From Arthrobacter wenxiniae (lineage in GTDB: Bacteria > Actinomycetota > Actinomycetes > Actinomycetales > Micrococcaceae), in the NCBI RefSeq assembly GCF_013376105.1, contig NZ_JAAMFM010000012.1:42117-106116 (forward strand): a DNA stretch of 64,000 nt, given 5' to 3'. Of the stretch, positions 57,911 through 64,000 are shown piece after piece (the stretch's first letter is position 1; each line of letters opens with the position of its first letter). Below the pieces are notes generated by a model. That model ran no database searches and was not told the origin of the DNA. It saw nothing but the letters and a program-made list of their open reading frames with translations. The position numbers and the translations under genes were made by a program.

Positions 57911-58447
57911 ATGTCCAGGACACCCGCGCCCGGGGCAGCAATGCCCGCCACCAAGACCGCCCGCCAGGCCCGCGTCACGGCCCTGCTGACCAGCCGGGCC
58001 GTCCGCTCCCAGGCGGAATTGGCCACCCTGCTGGCGGACGACGGCCTGGTGGTGGGGCAGGCGACACTCTCCCGCGACCTCGTGGAGCTGCGGGCCTACC
58101 GGGTGCGTGGCAAGGACGGCGGGCTGATTTACGCCGTGCCGCGGGAGGGAGGGGAACGCGGGGTCCATTCGCCGTCGTCCCAGGAACTGCTGGACACCCG
58201 GCTGGTCCGGCTGTGCGGGGAACTGCTCGTCACCGCCGAGGCCTCCGCCAACATCGCGGTGCTGCGCACCCCGCCCGGGGCGGCGAACTTCCTGGCCCTG
58301 GCCATCGACCACTCGGTCATGCCGAGCATCCTGGGCACCATCGCCGGCGACGACACCGTCATGATCATCACCCGGGACCCCCTGGGCGGGGCCGAGGTGG
58401 CGGAACGTTTCCTGCAGTTTGCGGCGGAATCCGGCGCCGCAGGGTGA
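57911..58447 (+). CDS. argR: Arginine repressor ArgR
   Basis: Hexameric arginine-sensing repressor of the arg genes. The 178 residues have an N-terminal winged helix (residues 20-75, with VVGQATLSRDLVELRAYRVR) and a C-terminal oligomerisation/arginine-binding domain ending in the GTIAGDDTVMII motif. The ATG at 57911 lies two bases after the argF stop. It is placed inside the operon it is expected to control. Confidence 0.95.
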   Translation: MSRTPAPGAAMPATKTARQARVTALLTSRAVRSQAELATLLADDGLVVGQATLSRDLVELRAYRVRGKDGGLIYAVPREGGERGVHSPSSQELLDTRLVRLCGELLVTAEASANIAVLRTPPGAANFLALAIDHSVMPSILGTIAGDDTVMIITRDPLGGAEVAERFLQFAAESGAAG

Positions 58448-58464
58448 CGGCCCGGCAAACCACC

Positions 58465-58470
58465 TAATCT
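58465..58470 (+). promoter_or_regulatory. Possible argG -10 hexamer
   Basis: TAATCT in the argR-argG gap, 80 bases upstream of argG. The AT-rich stretch AAATTCATTCATAC (58523-58536) downstream of it could hold an ArgR half-site. Confidence 0.35.
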
Positions 58471-58549
58471 GGAACCACGAGAACACACGCCGTTGGAGCC
58501 GCCAGGCCGAACGGTATCGATCAAATTCATTCATACAAGGAGAAAAAAC

Positions 58550-61191
<2,642 letters not shown>

Positions 61192-61202
61192 CCGGCGTCG
61201 TG

Positions 61203-61259
61203 CCCGGAACGAAGACTGCCCGCACCCAAACACCGGATGTGGGCAGTCTTCGTTCCGGG
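61203..61259. terminator. Long hairpin at the end of the arg cluster
   Basis: A perfect 19-bp stem (61203-61221 with 61241-61259), extendable inwards by about three pairs, encloses a 19-base loop. It lies 11 bases after the argH stop and is the likely terminator of the arg cluster. Confidence 0.8.
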
Positions 61260-61286
61260 GCCGGGTATCGCACGGCCGCCTCCCAC

Positions 61287-61401
61287 TCGGCCGCCATCGC
61301 ATAGCGGCCTCCCTCTGCTCGCGAACTCGCAGTGGGCCCCTCGGCCGCCATCGCATAGCGGCCTCCCTCTGCTCGCGAACTCGCAGTGGGCCCCTCGGCC
61401 G
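61287..61401. repeat. Perfect 54-bp tandem duplication in a promoter region
   Basis: Two identical 54-base copies (61287-61340 and 61341-61394) are followed by the first seven bases of a third. Each contains the dyad GGCCGC-N9-GCGGCC. The array ends directly at the -10 of the next gene. Confidence 0.92.
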
Positions 61402-61402
61402 C

Positions 61403-61408
61403 TATGCT
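61403..61408 (+). promoter_or_regulatory. -10 hexamer of the gene at 61415, leaderless spacing
   Basis: TATGCT ends six bases before the ATG. Its -35 region lies inside the 54-bp repeat. Confidence 0.45.
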
Positions 61409-61414
61409 GGGGCA

Positions 61415-62146
61415 ATGACTGAGATCACAACTGCACAGCTGATGGACCGGCTGGGTGCCACGGCGGATGCGCTGGCCGGCAAGGTGGCAAAACTTAGCGA
61501 TGACGACGTCCGCGCCGCCACGGAGCTTCCCGGGTGGACCCGCGGGCATGTGCTGGCACATGTTGCCAACGTCGCCGACGCCGTGGCGCGCCAGGTGGAG
61601 TACACCCTGCGCGGGGAAACCATCGAGTTTTACGACGGCGGCATGGGCGGGCGCACGCAGGCCATCGAAATGGCTGCAGGACACCCTGCCGCGGAGCACC
61701 AGGCCCGTTTGGACACCGCCCTCCAGCGCGTGCTCTCCGCCCTGGCCGGGTTGGACGAGGATCAGTGGAAGCTGGGCATCAGCTACCGCGACGGCACCGT
61801 GTACGACGGCGCGCTGGCGCTGTGGCGCGAGCTGGTCATCCACCTCGCGGACCTCAACGTGGGCCGCGGACCGGAAACCTGGTCCAAGGAATTCTGCCTA
61901 TACCTGGTCGGGTTCCTGGCAGCCCGGGTGCCCGGGAACATCCGCCTGGTGCTGCTGCCCCTGGCACTGCCGACCATGACGTTGGGGACCGGCGACGACA
62001 CCGTCTCGGTGCAGGGAATGCTGACGGACATCGCCGCGTGGCTGGCCGGGCGCACCCCCACCCTGGACAGCCTGCGCGCGGAAGCCGCCGCCGATTCGGT
62101 GGACCTGCCAGAGCTGCTGCCCTGGCCCTCGGCGATGAAGAAGTAG
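61415..62146 (+). CDS. Mycothiol-type maleylpyruvate isomerase-fold protein
   Basis: A 243-residue protein with an N-terminal MDMPI/DinB-like four-helix domain (LPGWTRGHVLAHVANVADAV near residue 45, with a metal-type histidine) and a C-terminal domain from about residue 155. The family includes mycothiol-dependent maleylpyruvate isomerase, but most members, probably including this one, have unknown substrates. It marks a mycothiol-producing actinobacterium. Confidence 0.82.
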   Translation: MTEITTAQLMDRLGATADALAGKVAKLSDDDVRAATELPGWTRGHVLAHVANVADAVARQVEYTLRGETIEFYDGGMGGRTQAIEMAAGHPAAEHQARLDTALQRVLSALAGLDEDQWKLGISYRDGTVYDGALALWRELVIHLADLNVGRGPETWSKEFCLYLVGFLAARVPGNIRLVLLPLALPTMTLGTGDDTVSVQGMLTDIAAWLAGRTPTLDSLRAEAAADSVDLPELLPWPSAMKK

Positions 62147-62188
62147 CCCCGCTCCGGGCCCCCAATGCGGGGTCCTGGCGAAGGGCCT

Positions 62189-63085
62189 TCAGCGCCGGGC
62201 CGCCCCGGACGGCCTTTCCCCGGAGACGCGCCAAAAGTGCAGCGTGGCGTAGGAGCGCCAGGGCCGCAGGGGCTCGGCCATGCGGGCCAGCTCCGGGGCC
62301 TTGATGGCCCTCGCCGCAGCCAGCGAATCACCCCGGAGCAGGCCGTAGCCGTTGCGGACCGCCGAGTCGGTGGGAAGAAAGATGTCGCTGCTGCCGAGCA
62401 CCCGCATGCAGACATAGCCGACGGTCCAGGGCCCGATGCCCGGCAACGGCAACAGCTTCTCCGCCAGGGATTCGGGGGTGTCCTGCACGCCGATCGTCAG
62501 CGACCCGTCGCCCAGCATTCCCGCCACCGCCAAGATGCTGTCAATCCGCCGCTGCGGTCCACGCAGGATGCTGCGGCCGTCCGCCGCGATTTGGGATGGG
62601 GTGGGAAAGAGGTGCGTCATGGAGCCGTGCGGGAGTCGGGTGGGAGTGCCCACTGCCATCAACTGGCGGAGCGCCGTGGTGGCCGCCGCGACGGTGATTT
62701 GCTGGCCAATCATGGCGCGGATCAGGATTTCATGGGGATCCACGCAGCCGGGCAGCCTGATCCCCGGCAGGGCCGCCACACGCCGGGCCAGCAGTGGGTC
62801 CGCGGCGAGGGCTGCGTCGGCGGACGCCGGGTCGTGGTCCAGGTCGAAAAGGTGGCGGACGCGGGCTGCCAGCACGGGGGCGTCGGCGGCGTCTTCGACG
62901 CTGTAGTCCAAGAGCAGCTTCCGGCGCTCCCGCACCAGCCGAAACCACCCATGGCCGCCTGGCAGCGACAGCGTACGGGCGTAGCTCCGCGGCGTTGCCT
63001 CCTCCACGCCAGCCACGGCGCGCGCAGCCAAAAAATCGAAGATCCCCGGTTCAAAGGGAGGAAGGAAGGGCTCGGCGTGTCGCAT
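62189..63085 (-). CDS. AlkA-type DNA-3-methyladenine glycosylase
   Basis: A 298-residue HhH-GPD base-excision glycosylase removing alkylated bases. An AlkA-like N-terminal domain (SLPGGHGWFRLVRERRK region) precedes the HhH-GPD core: ILIRAMIGQQITVAAATTAL, the hairpin LPLPGIGPWTVGYV, and the catalytic aspartate in FLPTDSAVRNG. No Ada domain is fused, though the open frame runs upstream. The ATG at 63083-63085 is chosen because family similarity begins shortly after it. Confidence 0.88.
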   Translation of the reverse strand: MRHAEPFLPPFEPGIFDFLAARAVAGVEEATPRSYARTLSLPGGHGWFRLVRERRKLLLDYSVEDAADAPVLAARVRHLFDLDHDPASADAALAADPLLARRVAALPGIRLPGCVDPHEILIRAMIGQQITVAAATTALRQLMAVGTPTRLPHGSMTHLFPTPSQIAADGRSILRGPQRRIDSILAVAGMLGDGSLTIGVQDTPESLAEKLLPLPGIGPWTVGYVCMRVLGSSDIFLPTDSAVRNGYGLLRGDSLAAARAIKAPELARMAEPLRPWRSYATLHFWRVSGERPSGAARR

Positions 63086-63139
63086 GCAAACATCCTGCCA
63101 CGGACGCGCCGTGCGGTTGCCGCAGCAGCAGGCCTCGCC

Positions 63140-63145
63140 TAGTCT
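63140..63145 (+). promoter_or_regulatory. -10 hexamer of the SRPBCC gene, leaderless spacing
   Basis: TAGTCT ends six bases before the ATG at 63152. Confidence 0.42.
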
Positions 63146-63151
63146 GGCTGC

Positions 63152-63790
63152 ATGGTCGACATCATGGACACGCTCACTGGAATCACCCGACTCGTCAAGA
63201 CAACCCAACTCAACCACCAGGACGCCACCTCGGTGGTGCTGCAGCAGGAAGTATCCTCGCCGGCGCATGACGTGTGGACCGCGTGCACCGAGGCCGAACG
63301 AATTCGGCAATGGTTTCTGCCCATCACCGGCGACCTCAGCGTCGGGGGCCGCTATGCGCTCGAAGGAAATGCCTCGGGTGAAATCCTTGAGTGCAATTCC
63401 GGGCGAAGCTTCCGCGTTTCATGGCAGATGGGCCACGGCCCTGACTCCGAGCTTGAGTTCACCATAACGCCCACCAACACCGACCACTCACTCGTGGAGC
63501 TGCGCCATACGGCCATGGTGGACCCGGACATGATGGGCACCTACGGTCCGGGCGCGGTCGGGGTGGGATGGGACGCGGCCCTGCTGGGCATCTACCAGTA
63601 TCTGCGCGGCATCCCCACCGGCCCGGCCAACCAACTGCCGCCCGCGGTCATGAACCCGTTCATGGCCGCCAGCAGTGAGGCGTGGGCGGAGGCCGCCATC
63701 GCCAACGGCGCCGACCCGGCCGCGGCACGGGAGGCGGCCAGGCGCACCACGGCGTTTTACACCGGCACGGACGACGCCGTCACCTCCTGA
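63152..63790 (+). CDS. SRPBCC (AHSA1-like) domain protein
   Basis: A 212-residue protein of the START/SRPBCC superfamily. The AHSA1-type signature VVLQQEVSSPAHDVWTACTE then RIRQWFLPITGDLSVGGRYAL lies at residues 28-70, followed by an additional C-terminal helical stretch of about 60 residues. Such proteins bind small hydrophobic ligands; no specific role can be given. The last 210 bases of the window after it show no gene; a T-run just after the stop may belong to a weak terminator. Confidence 0.83.
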   Translation: MVDIMDTLTGITRLVKTTQLNHQDATSVVLQQEVSSPAHDVWTACTEAERIRQWFLPITGDLSVGGRYALEGNASGEILECNSGRSFRVSWQMGHGPDSELEFTITPTNTDHSLVELRHTAMVDPDMMGTYGPGAVGVGWDAALLGIYQYLRGIPTGPANQLPPAVMNPFMAASSEAWAEAAIANGADPAAAREAARRTTAFYTGTDDAVTS

Positions 63791-64000
63791 CGCTTTTTTC
63801 GCCCCAGTGGACCAGACTGCCGAGACCCACGGGGGATGGGCAGGGGCTGTGGACCGGCATTTTCCGGCGACTTCCCCGCCGCCGGCCGCGGGCGGTCTCA
63901 CGGCACTCTTGACTTTGCCTTCAAAGGGCGACTTCGCCGCCTGCGAAACACCGTGGACGGTGGCCGGGCTGTCCGGGTCTGGGGTTGTCCGCCGGTTTGG

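Overview
The window is a stretch of core chromosome from a high-GC actinobacterium, most likely Arthrobacter or a close relative in the Micrococcaceae. The evidence is strongly GC-biased third codon positions, frequent GTG starts, a mycothiol-type maleylpyruvate isomerase fold, DUF3046 next to recA, bifunctional priA in place of hisA, a ClgR-type regulator after cinA, and the backbone order dapB-dapA-rnj-ftsK-pgsA-cinA-recA-recX-miaB-miaA-dapF-hflX-lexA-his-infC-rpmI-rplT-pheST-argCJBDFRGH. I see no tRNA, rRNA, CRISPR array, insertion sequence or prophage.

Layout. 1-5076: molybdenum cofactor synthesis (moaA cut by the window edge, moeA, moaC, mogA, moaE) around a membrane-anchored sulfite-oxidase-type molybdoenzyme. 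5087-8392: lysine/diaminopimelate genes dapB and dapA with a small membrane protein and an alpha/beta hydrolase between them. 8395-14892: RNase J, FtsK, PgsA, CinA and a ClgR-like regulator. 15105-19079: a MarR regulator, DUF3046, recA-recX and a secreted lytic transglycosylase. 19246-23461: miaB-miaA, dapF and a methyltransferase. 23629-28876: HflX, a DinG-type helicase, lexA and a divergent LysM membrane protein resembling SOS cell-division inhibitors. 28938-32466: hisC, hisB, hisH, a 51-residue membrane protein and priA. 32472-38493: an SseB-like protein, an MFS exporter, DUF1844, the infC-rpmI-rplT translation operon and a SpoU methyltransferase. 38569-47354: a more variable accessory block (CDF transporter, MFS exporter, Nudix hydrolase, radical SAM protein, acyl-CoA ligase, SIMPL protein, and a three-gene cluster of secreted repeat-domain proteins with an HExxH protein). 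47540-51175: pheS-pheT. 51211-61191: a quinone oxidoreductase and the complete arginine cluster argCJBDFRGH. 61415-63790: a mycothiol-type protein, an AlkA glycosylase and a SRPBCC protein.

How the parts work together. A DNA-damage (SOS) theme links recA-recX, lexA, the LysM protein and the radical SAM gene at 41639: palindromes close to the actinobacterial LexA box lie upstream of each promoter. About fifteen genes have a TANNNT -10 hexamer ending 6-9 bases before the start codon and lack a Shine-Dalgarno sequence, the mark of leaderless mRNAs. The translation operon has an AUU start for infC behind a Rho-independent attenuator. Intergenic space carries a three-copy palindromic repeat family (6333, 10094, 34804), a 17-bp dyad that has entered the argH reading frame, and a perfect 54-bp tandem duplication upstream of the gene at 61415.

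All assignments come from reading the sequence and recognising families; no database search was run.
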